A stretch of DNA of 64,000 nt, taken from Pseudomonas frederiksbergensis (GTDB lineage: Bacteria; Pseudomonadota; Gammaproteobacteria; Pseudomonadales; Pseudomonadaceae). Made by a program: the position numbers and the translations under genes. Under the pieces are notes generated by a model. The model did no database searches and was not told the DNA's origin. It saw nothing but the letters and a program-made list of their open reading frames with translations. This document shows positions 50,343-59,435 of the stretch, one piece after another. The stretch lies in assembly GCF_900105495.1 (NCBI RefSeq), contig NZ_FNTF01000002.1, positions 4,952,501-5,016,500 of the forward strand, written 5' to 3'. Numbering within the stretch: position 1 is the stretch's first letter; each line of letters opens with the position of its first letter.

Positions 50343-50426
50343 ATGATTACCCATTTTGAGATTAATGATGTCCCTGAGCCCAACATTCATCGTGTCGCCC
50401 ATCAGCAGACGGTGGTAACAGCATGA
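50343..50426 (+). CDS. Possible 27-residue upstream peptide overlapping the amidase start
   Basis: ATG 50343 opens MITHFEINDVPEPNIHRVAH and ends with TGA at 50424-50426, so its stop overlaps the amidase ATG as ATGA. Such overlap suggests translational coupling, but the ribosome site (GAGAACACCG) is weak. It may be a leader peptide or a relic. Confidence 0.35.
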   Translation: MITHFEINDVPEPNIHRVAHQQTVVTA

Positions 50427-52138
50427 TCGAGGTCACCGAAGTTTCCATTGCCGAACTGCGGGCTGCGCTCGAATCGGGTCGAACCACTGCGGTTGAGCTG
50501 GTCCAGGCCTATCTCGCCAGGATCGATGCCTACGACGGTCCCGACACGCCCACCGCCCTCAACGCGGTGGTGGTTCGAAACCCCGAGGCGCTGAACGAGG
50601 CGCAGGCGTCCGATGCTCGTCGGGCCAAGGGCAAGACGCTGGGTCCGCTCGATGGCATTCCTTATACGGCCAAGGACAGTTACCTGGTGAAGGGGCTCAC
50701 CGCCGCCTCCGGCAGTCCCGCCTTCGCGAACCTGATCGCCTATCGCGATGCGTTCACCATCGAACGGCTTCGCGCTGCTGGCGCAATCTGCCTAGGCAAA
50801 ACCAACATGCCGCCCATGGCAAACGGCGGCATGCAGCGCGGGGTCTACGGTCGTGCGGAAAGCCCGTACAACGCTGACTATCTCACCGCTCCCTTCGCCT
50901 CGGGTTCATCGAACGGCGCCGGTACGGCAACGGCCGCCAGCTTCGCGGCATTCGGTCTCGCGGAAGAAACCTGGTCGAGCGGACGCGGCCCTGCCTCGAA
51001 CAATGGTCTGTGCGCCTACACGCCTTCGCGCGGGGTGATTTCGGTGCGCGGCAACTGGCCGTTGACGCCGACGATGGACGTTGTCGTGCCGTTTGCCAGA
51101 ACCATGGCCGACCTGCTCGAAGTGCTCGACGTGGTGGTGGCCGATGATCCCGACACCCGTGGCGATCTGTGGCGGATGCAACCCTGGGTGCCGATTCCGA
51201 GTGTCGCCTCGGTGCGCCCCGCGTCCTATGCCGAATTGGCGGTGAAGCCCGATGCTCTGGCAGGAAAGCGCTTCGGCGTGCCGCGCATGTACATCAACGC
51301 GGATCCCGAAGCGGGCACGAGCGATGCGCCTGGCATCGGTGGTCCGACGGGGCAGCGAATCATCACCCGCCCTTCCGTGATCGGGCTCTGGGAAGAGGCC
51401 CGCAAGGCACTCGAAGCCGCTGGCGCCGAAGTCATCGAAGTCGATTTCCCGCTGGTCTCCAATTGCGAAGGTGATCGCCCGGGTGCGCCGACCGTGTTTA
51501 CCCGGGGCCTGGTGTCCAAAGAGTTCCTGCATCATGAATTGTGGGACCTGTCGGCCTGGGCGTTCGATGATTTTCTGCGAGCCAATGGCGATCCCAAGTT
51601 GAACCGCCTGGCCGATGTCGACGGACCGCTGATTTTTCCCCACGATCCGGGCACGCTCCCCAACCGAGAGGACGACCTTGCCGCAGGCATGGACGAGTAC
51701 GTGAAGATGGCCGAACGCGGCATCACCCCGTGGGACCAGATCACCACGCTGCCGGATGGGCTGCGCGGACTTGAACAGACGCGTCGGATCGATCTTGAGA
51801 TCTGGATGGATCGGTTGAGGCTCGATGCGGTGCTGTTTCCGACGGTGGCCGACGTGGGGCCGGCGAATGCCGATGTCGATCCGAAATCTGCGGATATCGC
51901 GTGGAGCAACGGCGTCTGGGTCGCCAACGGCAACCTCGCCATCCGGCATTTGGGCGTCCCCACGGTCACCGTGCCGATGGGCGTCATGCCGGACATCGGC
52001 ATGCCCGTCGGGCTCACGTTTGCCGGTCGCGCCTATGACGATTCGACGCTGCTGCGCCTGGCTTCGGCGTTCGAGTCGATCGGTTCAAAACGAATGATTC
52101 CGCCTCGCACCCCTCCCTTGCCGGTTGGCCAACAATAG
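50423..52138 (+). CDS. Amidase-signature family hydrolase
   Basis: A 571-residue amidase. The Ser-cis-Ser-Lys triad is visible: Lys84 in IPYTAKDSYLVKG, cis-Ser in FASGSSNGAGTATAAS (about 162-163) and the nucleophile Ser at about 185-186 in AEETWSSGRGPASNN. The canonical GTDTGGSIRxPA segment is altered to AEETWSSGRGPAS, as in a distinct branch of the family. It should hydrolyse an amide, substrate unknown; the family includes allophanate hydrolase, peptide amidases and GatA. No signal peptide. It follows a 27-residue frame by ATGA overlap. Confidence 0.87.
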   Translation: MIEVTEVSIAELRAALESGRTTAVELVQAYLARIDAYDGPDTPTALNAVVVRNPEALNEAQASDARRAKGKTLGPLDGIPYTAKDSYLVKGLTAASGSPAFANLIAYRDAFTIERLRAAGAICLGKTNMPPMANGGMQRGVYGRAESPYNADYLTAPFASGSSNGAGTATAASFAAFGLAEETWSSGRGPASNNGLCAYTPSRGVISVRGNWPLTPTMDVVVPFARTMADLLEVLDVVVADDPDTRGDLWRMQPWVPIPSVASVRPASYAELAVKPDALAGKRFGVPRMYINADPEAGTSDAPGIGGPTGQRIITRPSVIGLWEEARKALEAAGAEVIEVDFPLVSNCEGDRPGAPTVFTRGLVSKEFLHHELWDLSAWAFDDFLRANGDPKLNRLADVDGPLIFPHDPGTLPNREDDLAAGMDEYVKMAERGITPWDQITTLPDGLRGLEQTRRIDLEIWMDRLRLDAVLFPTVADVGPANADVDPKSADIAWSNGVWVANGNLAIRHLGVPTVTVPMGVMPDIGMPVGLTFAGRAYDDSTLLRLASAFESIGSKRMIPPRTPPLPVGQQ

Positions 52139-52157
52139 AAAGGGCGGGATTGGAGTG

Positions 52158-53180
52158 TTACACGCCCCAATCCCGTCCAATGGTTGAACGTCTGACGGGA
52201 ATCTTGCGGGCGATGTCGACAAAGGGCGTGACGATCAGGCTATAGAGCGTCAGGTAACGGTCTTGGTCCTGTTTGCCGGTGCCGAACTGGATAGGCTCGG
52301 GCGTCGAGTGCGTGACGTAGAGCGTACCGAACATCCAGTCCCAGAGTGACAGGTTGATACCGAAGTTCTTGTTGAAGTGTCGGGGCGCGTCACTGTGGTG
52401 AATCTGGTGCTGCGCCGGGCTGTTCAGCACATGCTCGACCACGGGCCCGAAAGACAGCCAGACATGGCTGTGACGCAAATTGGCCGCCAAGGCATTGAAG
52501 ATCAGGACCATATAGGTCACGCCGAACAAGGTGTACCGGCTGATCTCCCCGCCGCAGGCGTACCAGAAGACACCGGCAAAAGCGCCGAGGCAGACGATGT
52601 CAGCCAGTTTTTCGACCATTTTTTCCACGAAGTGAATCCGGCTTGCCGTCGCCGGCACCAGGACGGACGCGGAATGATGGACTTTGTGAAACGCCCACAG
52701 ATACCGGGAATGAAAGGCGCGATGGCACCAGTAATGGATGAAGTCTTGCACCAGAAACACGCCGAGCCCGTAGAGCAAGGAAAGTGAGAGGTTCTCCCCC
52801 ACCTGCGCGCGCGCGCCCCAAAGATTGTTGAAAAACGAGATGTAGTCGCCGGAGCGCAGGACGTATGGATCGACCAGGCCAACAATGGGCAGCACCAGCG
52901 CGATCTTCAGGATGCCCCGCACGAAGTAGTACCGGTAATCCAGCAACGCCGAGGGATGAAAATGAACCCGGTGCCCGCCGATGAACTGCCAGAAAGTACG
53001 TGAGTCGGTCAGCCCGCGATATTTTCTGAAGCGGTACAGGTTGTAGGCGATGCCGTAGGACACGCAAAGAAACACGATGCTGAAGCGGCCGTTCAGATCG
53101 AAAATGCCAAGAAACTGATTCGTGACTGGCTCGATCACCCACTTCAACAGGCTGTCATACAGAAACGCGAGTAAATCCAT
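52158..53180 (-). CDS. Sterol desaturase / fatty-acid hydroxylase family protein
   Basis: A 340-residue membrane protein with the di-iron histidine boxes in order: HYWCHRAFH (HxxxH), AFHKVHHS (HxxHH) and PAQHQIHHS (HxxHH), plus a further His region HSHV. About five hydrophobic segments. The family oxidises lipids such as sterols, fatty acids or carotenoids. Start at MDLLAFLYD 53180; a TTG at 53201 is possible. It may be co-transcribed with the cytochrome c gene 79 bp upstream. Confidence 0.87.
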   Translation of the reverse strand: MDLLAFLYDSLLKWVIEPVTNQFLGIFDLNGRFSIVFLCVSYGIAYNLYRFRKYRGLTDSRTFWQFIGGHRVHFHPSALLDYRYYFVRGILKIALVLPIVGLVDPYVLRSGDYISFFNNLWGARAQVGENLSLSLLYGLGVFLVQDFIHYWCHRAFHSRYLWAFHKVHHSASVLVPATASRIHFVEKMVEKLADIVCLGAFAGVFWYACGGEISRYTLFGVTYMVLIFNALAANLRHSHVWLSFGPVVEHVLNSPAQHQIHHSDAPRHFNKNFGINLSLWDWMFGTLYVTHSTPEPIQFGTGKQDQDRYLTLYSLIVTPFVDIARKIPVRRSTIGRDWGV

Positions 53181-53259
53181 GAACGGCTGCCCCAGCGCCA
53201 AAAGAGAAAAATTGTAAATCAGATCGCAATCAGCGGGTGTTCCGCGCCTGGCGAAAGCC

Positions 53260-53649
53260 CTATTGCGGCTGAAACGTCTGAAGATACGCCAACAGGTCGT
53301 CGATCTTTTCCGGGTCGCTGAGGCCCCAGAAAATCATGCGGGTGCCGGGCACCACTTTTTTTGGCGCTTCAAGGTACGCGGTCAGCGTTTCGCGGGTCCA
53401 GACAATACCGGCTGATTTCATCGCATCGGAATATTGGTAATCCGTGGTGCTGCCCGAAGGGCGTCCAAAAACGCCATTGAGCTGCGGCCCGAATGAACCC
53501 CGCGCCGACTCCCCAACCTGATGGCAGCCACCGCATATCCGCTTGAACAATGTTGCACCCGCCTCAGCATCGCCGGCCGCTTGTGCCTGCACGCTGAGCC
53601 CCCCTGCGTTGAGCATCAGCGCGAAGGTGAGTACGGCGGTTTTCTGCAT
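53260..53649 (-). CDS. Class I cytochrome c
   Basis: A 129-residue periplasmic monohaem cytochrome: signal peptide MQKTAVLTFALMLNAGGLS up to QAQA, haem site CGGCH at about residue 39, GPQLNGVFGRPSG after it and axial Met in PGTRMIFWG. This is the c-type (cytochrome c550/c2-like) fold. It could pass electrons to the adjacent di-iron hydroxylase or to a terminal oxidase. GGGAGCAGAAC precedes ATG 53649. Confidence 0.88.
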   Translation of the reverse strand: MQKTAVLTFALMLNAGGLSVQAQAAGDAEAGATLFKRICGGCHQVGESARGSFGPQLNGVFGRPSGSTTDYQYSDAMKSAGIVWTRETLTAYLEAPKKVVPGTRMIFWGLSDPEKIDDLLAYLQTFQPQ

Positions 53650-53687
53650 GTTCTGCTCCCGATCATCTGTGGCTTGGCGCCAGTGAA

Positions 53688-54653
53688 TCAACTCGCACCC
53701 GCTTGAAACTTCTTCCTGTAAGCCGCCGGCAGCAACCCCACTCGCTGGCGGAACAGTCTACGGAACGAATTGCCGTCTTCGTAGCCCACCGCGTAAGTGA
53801 TGCTGTCGAGTGTCATGCGGGTGGATTCCAGAAGCTGCTTGGCCTTCTCCAGACGCAGGGTTTGCAGGTAGGTAATGGGCGTGTAACCGGTGGCTTCCTT
53901 GAAACGTCTTTTGAAATTCCTGACGCCGAACCCGAACTGCTGGGCGACGTCATCAATCAGCAGCGGCTGTTCGAAGTGCTCCTCCAGCCAGTGTTGAACC
54001 CGCAGGATATCGCCGTCCCCATGGTTCTTCGGCAATGACCACATGACGTACACCGATTGCTCGCTGCGCACAGCATCGACCAGCAAGTATTTGCTGCACT
54101 TTTGCGCCAGTTCCAGTGAAGCGAACCGGCGCACAAGGTGCAGCAAAAGATCCATGGAGGCACTCGCGCCCCCGCACGTGATCACGCGATTGTCCTCGCA
54201 GAGGATTTGCGCTTCCTCCAGACAGACCTCGGCATACCGACGACGAAACAGGTCTGCAAAGGCCCAGTGCGTGGTGGCACGAACGCCGTCCAGAAGGCCC
54301 GTTTCAGCCAGCATGAACGCCGCCGTGCACATCGACGCCACCACGGCACCCTGCGCATGTTGTTGACGCAGCCACGGCCCATAAGCTGAAAAGGCCGGCA
54401 AGGCGTCTTTCAGGGTGAAGAGGAATCCGGGGATCAGCACCAGATCGGTTCGCGGGATCTCGACGGTGGAGCGGTCCACGCGCAAGGTCTGCCCTCCCCA
54501 CGCGGCGACATCCCCCCCCTCAAGCGAGGCGATGACTACGTCAAAAGGCGCGCCGGCAGTATCTGCAAACAGGTTGGCGGCGCTGAGTATTTCCAGGGCC
54601 ATGGTGGCGCTGGCGGCGGAACATTGATCCGCCAGTAAAAGCGTGACGTGCAT
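53688..54653 (-). CDS. GlxA-type AraC-family regulator
   Basis: A 321-residue regulator. The N-terminal DJ-1/PfpI-like domain (VTLLLADQCSAASATMALEILSAAN...VVASMCTAAFMLAETGLLDG) includes the nucleophile-like Cys in MCTAAF. The C-terminal AraC HTH pair is VAQQFGFGVRNFKRRFKEAT and ITYAVGYEDGNSFRRLFRQRVG. This is the GlxA family. It is upstream of, and may regulate, the cytochrome c and hydroxylase genes (38-bp gap). Confidence 0.88.
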   Translation of the reverse strand: MHVTLLLADQCSAASATMALEILSAANLFADTAGAPFDVVIASLEGGDVAAWGGQTLRVDRSTVEIPRTDLVLIPGFLFTLKDALPAFSAYGPWLRQQHAQGAVVASMCTAAFMLAETGLLDGVRATTHWAFADLFRRRYAEVCLEEAQILCEDNRVITCGGASASMDLLLHLVRRFASLELAQKCSKYLLVDAVRSEQSVYVMWSLPKNHGDGDILRVQHWLEEHFEQPLLIDDVAQQFGFGVRNFKRRFKEATGYTPITYLQTLRLEKAKQLLESTRMTLDSITYAVGYEDGNSFRRLFRQRVGLLPAAYRKKFQAGAS

Positions 54654-54758
54654 AAATGATCCTAATGCGCTTTTCGCATGGAAAATGTCATTTGCGCACC
54701 TACCTTAGCCGATCTTTCCTCCCTAAAGTGCACCGGTCATTCAATCCTCGGCGTACTT

Positions 54759-55328
54759 ATGAATCTCTGGTTCCGACTTTTCCTCATGCTGTTCCGTCGT
54801 CCGTGGCGCAAGCCCGTTGACGCTTTGGCCACCACTGTCGTCCACATGCGCGTCTGGCCGCTTGATCTGGACCTCAATCGACACGTTACCAATGGCCGGT
54901 ATTTCACCTTGGCCGATATTGGACGCATGGATTACGTGTTGCGCAGCGGCGCATTCCGGGTGGCGCTGCGCAATAAGGCTGTACCCATCGTCGGAGACAC
55001 CTGGGGCAAGTTTCGGCGTGAGCTGAAACTGTTCGAAGCGTTCGAGATTCACACCAGGATGCTTGGCTGGGACAACAAGTGGAGCTTTATGGAGCACCGC
55101 TTCGTGAGCAAGGGACGCGTGGTCGGTGTCGTGGTGATGCGGGGGCTGTTCCGCTCTGCCAAAGGCACGGTGCCCCCTGGCGAGTACGCCCGGGAACTGG
55201 GCTTGTCTGAACAATCGCCGCCGATGCCGACATGGCTGACAGACTGGTCGCAAAGCTGCAACGACATGAGCCGTGAGCTTCGAGAGGAAGAAGGTCAGCC
55301 TGCCCGGCGCCCGCAGACCGTCGCGTAA
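54759..55328 (+). CDS. Hotdog acyl-CoA thioesterase (THEM6-like)
   Basis: A 189-residue hotdog protein: MRVWPLDLDLNRHVTNGRYFTLADIGRMDYV contains the D-x-N-x-H-x-N-x-x-Y motif of 4HBT-type thioesterases, and WDNKWSFMEHRFVSKGRVVGVVVMRG follows. An N-terminal amphipathic/hydrophobic segment (MNLWFRLFLMLFRRPW) may anchor it to the membrane, as in THEM6-like proteins. The frame is open to 54678; ATG 54759 fits family length. Confidence 0.82.
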   Translation: MNLWFRLFLMLFRRPWRKPVDALATTVVHMRVWPLDLDLNRHVTNGRYFTLADIGRMDYVLRSGAFRVALRNKAVPIVGDTWGKFRRELKLFEAFEIHTRMLGWDNKWSFMEHRFVSKGRVVGVVVMRGLFRSAKGTVPPGEYARELGLSEQSPPMPTWLTDWSQSCNDMSRELREEEGQPARRPQTVA

Positions 55329-55384
55329 TGCTGTTCACTTAAGCGCGGCGTCCACAGGTCTAGCTCGACTGAAGAATGTCTTAA

Positions 55385-55522
55385 GTGACCAGTATTACTG
55401 ACGGTCACCAGAGCGCGCTCGACCGTTGGCAACGTTACGGCACTGGCCCGGTCAGTTTGCTCAGTACCTGGGAGCTGGCGCAGATCGAGCGTTTGCTGAG
55501 TGAACTCAAAAACGCGGTTTGA
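55385..55522 (+). CDS. Possible 45-residue protein, convergent with glucarate dehydratase gene
   Basis: From GTG 55385 the frame reads VTSITDGHQSALDRWQRYGT, GPVSLLSTWELAQIERLLSE, LKNAV-stop. Third codon positions are GC-rich and the sequence looks helical and protein-like (WELAQIERLLSEL). Its 3' end overlaps the end of the enolase-superfamily gene by 17 bp. No clear ribosome site. No family recognised. Confidence 0.4.
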   Translation: MTSITDGHQSALDRWQRYGTGPVSLLSTWELAQIERLLSELKNAV

Positions 55523-56780
55523 GCGCCTTCCACTCCGGCTTGTAACGCTGCATCTGTTTCACGTCATCACGCTGGCGAATGCCGCACGTCAGGTACTGGT
55601 CGTGCAGCTTGCCCAGTTGATCGTGATCCAGCTCCAGGCCCAACCCGGGCGCACGGGTGATCTTCACGCAGCCATCGACGATGGGGATTTTGCCGCCCTT
55701 GATCACTTCTTCATCCGGCTCCTGCCACGGGTAATGCGTGTCGCAGGCGTAATCCAGATTGGGTACCGCGGCGGCGACATGCGCCATCGCCATCAGGCTG
55801 ATGCCCAAGTGCGAGTTGGAATGCATCGATACGCCCAAGCCAAAGGTCTCGCACATTTTCGCCAGCGCCTGAGTGTCGCGCAGACCGCCCCAGTAGTGGT
55901 GGTCGGCGAGGACGATCTGCACACTGTTCAACGCCACGCTGCGGCGGAACTCATCGAAGTCGGTGACCACCATGTTGGTCGCCAGCGGCAGGCCAGTGCG
56001 CTTGTGCAGTTCGGACATGCCATCTAGGCCCGGCGTCGGGTCTTCGTAATATTGCAGGTCATCGCCCAGCAGTTCGGCCATGCGAATCGAAGTTTCCAGC
56101 GACCAGTTGCCGTTCGGATCAATGCGCAACGGGTAACCGGGGAACGCCTTTTTCAGCGCCTTGATGCACGACACTTCGTGTTCCGGCGGCAACGTGCCGG
56201 CCTTGAGCTTGATGCTCTTGAAACCGTTGGCCTCGATCATGCGCCGCGCCTGGGCGACGATCTGTTCTTCGTTCAGCGCCTCGCCCCAACTGTCGGGTTT
56301 GTAGGGTGAGTCGACGTGCTGGGCGTACTTGAAGAACAGGTAGGCGCTGAACGGAATCTCGTCGCGAATCGCACCGCCCAGCAAATCCACCAACGGCACG
56401 TTCAACGAGTGCGCCTGCAAATCCAGGAACGCCACTTCGAACGCTGAATAGGCGTTGCTCACCGCTTTGCTGGCATGGGAGCCCGGCGCCAGTTCCGCAC
56501 CGGCAATGCTCGCCGGTTTGTTCGCCGCCACGGTGGCCTGCACGATGCGGCGCAGGTGATTGAGGTTGAACGGATCGAGGCCGATCAACTGGTCTTGCAG
56601 TTGCTGCTGGATCAACAGCGCCGGGGCGTCGCCGTAGCTTTCACCGAGGCCAATGTAGCCGTTGTCACTTTCAATCTCGATGATCGAGCGCAGCGCAAAA
56701 GGTTCGTGGATACCACTGGCGTTGAGCAGCGGCGGATCACGGAAGGCGATTGGGGTGACGGTGACTCGTTTGATTTTCAA
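55506..56780 (-). CDS. gudD: Glucarate dehydratase-family enzyme
   Basis: A 424-residue enolase-superfamily enzyme. KLKAG supplies the KxK base pair, metal ligands follow in RIDPNGNWS, YYEDPTPG and ATNMVVTDF, and HSNSHLGISLMAM contains the catalytic His region. ATNMVVTD and MHSNSHLGISL are characteristic of glucarate dehydratase rather than mandelate racemase. It should dehydrate D-glucarate (or a close aldarate) to 5-keto-4-deoxyglucarate. It overlaps the permease gene by 4 bp. Slightly shorter than E. coli GudD, so a related aldarate is possible. Confidence 0.82.
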   Translation of the reverse strand: MKIKRVTVTPIAFRDPPLLNASGIHEPFALRSIIEIESDNGYIGLGESYGDAPALLIQQQLQDQLIGLDPFNLNHLRRIVQATVAANKPASIAGAELAPGSHASKAVSNAYSAFEVAFLDLQAHSLNVPLVDLLGGAIRDEIPFSAYLFFKYAQHVDSPYKPDSWGEALNEEQIVAQARRMIEANGFKSIKLKAGTLPPEHEVSCIKALKKAFPGYPLRIDPNGNWSLETSIRMAELLGDDLQYYEDPTPGLDGMSELHKRTGLPLATNMVVTDFDEFRRSVALNSVQIVLADHHYWGGLRDTQALAKMCETFGLGVSMHSNSHLGISLMAMAHVAAAVPNLDYACDTHYPWQEPDEEVIKGGKIPIVDGCVKITRAPGLGLELDHDQLGKLHDQYLTCGIRQRDDVKQMQRYKPEWKALKPRF

Positions 56781-58159
56781 GAGGCTGCTCCCTTTGAACC
56801 TGAACTCAAGGCTTGATGACGGATGGATTTTTCAGGCGTTGCAACGTCGCCACGCGGTGCGGTGCGAGCGAAAAAGATCACCACGGCCGCGACCAGTGAC
56901 GTGGCCGCCAAACCGTAGAGGCCGCCTTCGATGGAGCCGGTTTTCTGCTCCAGGAAACCGAACGCCGTCGGGGCGACGAAACCGCCGAGGTTGCCGATGG
57001 AGTTGATCAAGGCGATTACCGCCGCGGCGATGCGAGCGTCCAGATAGCCTTGCGGGATCGGCCAGAACAATGCCGAGGCGGCCTTGAAACCAATGGCGGC
57101 AAAACAGATGGCGACGAAGGCGAAGATCGGCCCGCCGGTGGTGGACATGAACATGCCGAACGCGGCGATCACCAGAGTCAAGGCCACCCAGGCTTGCTGG
57201 TGTTTCCATTTGCTGGCCATGGCGGCGAAGCCATACATCGCGATGATCGAAATGATCCACGGAATCGAGTTGAACAGGCCGACCTGGAAGTCGCCGAGGT
57301 TGCCCATTTTCTTGATCATGCTCGGCAGCCAGAACGTGGCGCCGTAGATGGTCAGGGCGATGGAAAAGTAGATGAAGCAGAACAGCGCGATCTGCTTGTC
57401 GGCCAGCAGCTTGAACATCGACGGCTTGACGGTTTGTGTGGCTTCGCGGGCCTGTTGTTCCAGGGCGATAGCGTCAACCAGTGCGTCCTTTTCCTCGGCG
57501 CTCAGCCATTTCGCCTCGCGCGGATGGGATTGCAGCCAGAACCAGACAAATCCACAGAGCACGATCGAGGCAAAGCCTTCAATCAGGAACATCCATTGCC
57601 AGCCATGCAGGCTAAAACCGCTGACGTTCAACAGCGCGCCGGAGACGGGACCGGAGATCACCGAGGCAATGGCCGAACCGCTGAGGAAAATCGCCATGGC
57701 CTTGCCACGTTCGGTCGACGGCAACCATTGGGTGAAGTAATAAATGATGCCGGGGAAGAAGCCCGCTTCGGCTGCACCGAGGACAAAACGCAGGACATAG
57801 AAGCTGGTTTCGCCACGCACAAACGCCATGGCCATCGCCGCCGCGCCCCAGGTGAACATGATGCGCGTCAGCCAGGCGCGAGCGCCGTAACGCTGCAACA
57901 ACAAGTTGGAGGGGACTTCGAAGATCGCGTAACCGATAAAGAACAACCCGGCGCCCAGGCCGTAGGCTGCCGCGCCAATGCCGAGGTCGGTTTCCAAGTG
58001 GCTGCGCACGAAGCCGATGTTGACCCGGTCGATGTAGTTGACGATGAACATCACCACGAACAGCGGCAGCACATGGCGCTTGACCTTGGCTGCGGCGCGG
58101 GCGAGCACGTTCGGGTCCGGAGGACTCTGGAGGGTATTCAAGGGGCAACTCCCGTTCAT
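56777..58159 (-). CDS. gudP: MFS anion:cation symporter, glucarate-type
   Basis: A 460-residue MFS permease of the ACS family with twelve helices: FIVNYIDRVNIGFVR in helix one, LLLQRYGARAWLTRIMFTWG, LGAAEAGFFPGIIYYFTQWLPSTERGKA in helix four and the following loop, which is the ACS signature. It overlaps the dehydratase gene and diverges from a LysR gene, so it most likely imports the dehydratase substrate. The frame extends to 58195; ATG 58159 gives the usual N-terminus. Confidence 0.82.
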   Translation of the reverse strand: MNGSCPLNTLQSPPDPNVLARAAAKVKRHVLPLFVVMFIVNYIDRVNIGFVRSHLETDLGIGAAAYGLGAGLFFIGYAIFEVPSNLLLQRYGARAWLTRIMFTWGAAAMAMAFVRGETSFYVLRFVLGAAEAGFFPGIIYYFTQWLPSTERGKAMAIFLSGSAIASVISGPVSGALLNVSGFSLHGWQWMFLIEGFASIVLCGFVWFWLQSHPREAKWLSAEEKDALVDAIALEQQAREATQTVKPSMFKLLADKQIALFCFIYFSIALTIYGATFWLPSMIKKMGNLGDFQVGLFNSIPWIISIIAMYGFAAMASKWKHQQAWVALTLVIAAFGMFMSTTGGPIFAFVAICFAAIGFKAASALFWPIPQGYLDARIAAAVIALINSIGNLGGFVAPTAFGFLEQKTGSIEGGLYGLAATSLVAAVVIFFARTAPRGDVATPEKSIRHQALSSGSKGAAS

Positions 58160-58205
58160 TGTTTTTTTAGGGACGAGCCGATCATGGACGCGCACATTGA
58201 TCCCG

Positions 58206-58244
58206 TCTAATCTAACTTGGCATTCGATTGATACCTGGATTAGA
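58206..58244. promoter_or_regulatory. Inverted repeat in the LysR/permease divergent promoter
   Basis: TCTAATC (58206-58212) and GATTAGA (58238-58244) form widely spaced inverted arms directly upstream of the LysR ATG (58248) and 47 bp before the permease ATG; a candidate LysR regulator site. Confidence 0.45.
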
Positions 58245-58247
58245 TCA

Positions 58248-59150
58248 ATGTTCGAACTGACTCAACTGCGCTGTTTCACCACGGTGGCGACCGAACTGAA
58301 TTTCCGCCGCGCCGCCGAACGGTTGAACATGACTCAACCGCCCCTCAGTCGACAGATTCAACTGCTGGAACATCACCTGGGTGTCGAGCTGTTCACCCGC
58401 ACCACCCGCAGCGTCGCCCTGACCGCCGCCGGCCGCGCCTTCTTCATCGAAGCGCAGAACCTGCTGGAGCGCGCCCAGCAAGCCGCCGTCACCGCCCGCC
58501 GTTTTGCCGAGGGCGACATCGGCTCGGTCAACATCAGTTTCGTCGGCAGCGCGGTGTATGAATTCCTGCCCAAGGTCATCGCCGAAGCGCGGCTCAAACA
58601 GCCGCAGGTGAAAATCGACCTGACGGAGATGAACACCTACCAGCAGCATGAAGCGCTGCGTGCGCGGCGTATCGATCTGGGCATCGTTCGCGCGCCGTTG
58701 CTGGAGCCGGGATACGCCACCGAATGTCTGGTGCGTGAACCGTTTGTATTGGCGGTGCCGAGCAGTCATCGGCTGGCGAGTGCAGCAACCGTGTCGGTCA
58801 AAGACCTCGATGCGCAACCGTTCCTGATGTACTCCCACGCCGCCTACCCGCCGTTCAACGAACTGCTGACCGGCATGCTCCGCTCTGCCCGCGTCGCCCC
58901 GGAATACGTGCAATGGCTCGGTTCATCCTTGACCATCCTGGCCTTGGTCAATGCCGGCATGGGCCTGGCCCTGGTGCCTCGCTGCGCCACCAGCGTGGTG
59001 TTCAAGAACGTGGTGTTTCGCGACATCGATTTGGGCGAAGGTGTGCAGAGCGAGCTGCATTTGATCTGGCGCGAGAACAATGACAACCCCGCATTTGCGA
59101 TGTTGCTGGAGGGCATTCGAAGGGCTGTGCGCGAGGGCTGGGGTGTTTGA
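58248..59150 (+). CDS. LysR-family regulator of the glucarate genes
   Basis: A 300-residue LTTR starting MFELTQLRCFTTVATELNFR. The HTH is RRAAERLNMTQPPLSRQIQLLE and the effector domain begins GSVNISFVGSAVYEFLP. MTQPPLSRQIQ is typical of the BenM/CatR-like branch that senses aromatic or sugar acids. It diverges from the permease-dehydratase operon. Confidence 0.9.
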   Translation: MFELTQLRCFTTVATELNFRRAAERLNMTQPPLSRQIQLLEHHLGVELFTRTTRSVALTAAGRAFFIEAQNLLERAQQAAVTARRFAEGDIGSVNISFVGSAVYEFLPKVIAEARLKQPQVKIDLTEMNTYQQHEALRARRIDLGIVRAPLLEPGYATECLVREPFVLAVPSSHRLASAATVSVKDLDAQPFLMYSHAAYPPFNELLTGMLRSARVAPEYVQWLGSSLTILALVNAGMGLALVPRCATSVVFKNVVFRDIDLGEGVQSELHLIWRENNDNPAFAMLLEGIRRAVREGWGV

Positions 59151-59383
59151 GTTTGTCCGGTAGGAGGTGATGCTAAGCGCGAAAAAATCGGGTTCCGAAG
59201 CGAGGTAAATGAGGTCGAGGTTTTTGCGCTTGATGCAAGAGAATATCGAAAACTGAGGTGTTGAGTTTAGGCAGCGGAGACGATGGTCACTGCTGCCTCA
59301 TTGGACTATTTCGTGCTCACCAGCTCCCGTACAGAATTCCAAACTTCTCGATGAGCGTCGTGATCATCCATACTCCAGTAACG

Positions 59384-59410
59384 AAAAAGCCCGGCTAAAC
59401 CGGGCTTTTT
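59384..59410. terminator. Bidirectional terminator near TRL-like gene
   Basis: AAAAAGCCCGG-CTAAA-CCGGGCTTTTT; symmetric with A and T tracts, so it serves both strands. Confidence 0.85.
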
Positions 59411-59435
59411 CGCGTCAACAGGCAGAGCTCTGCGC

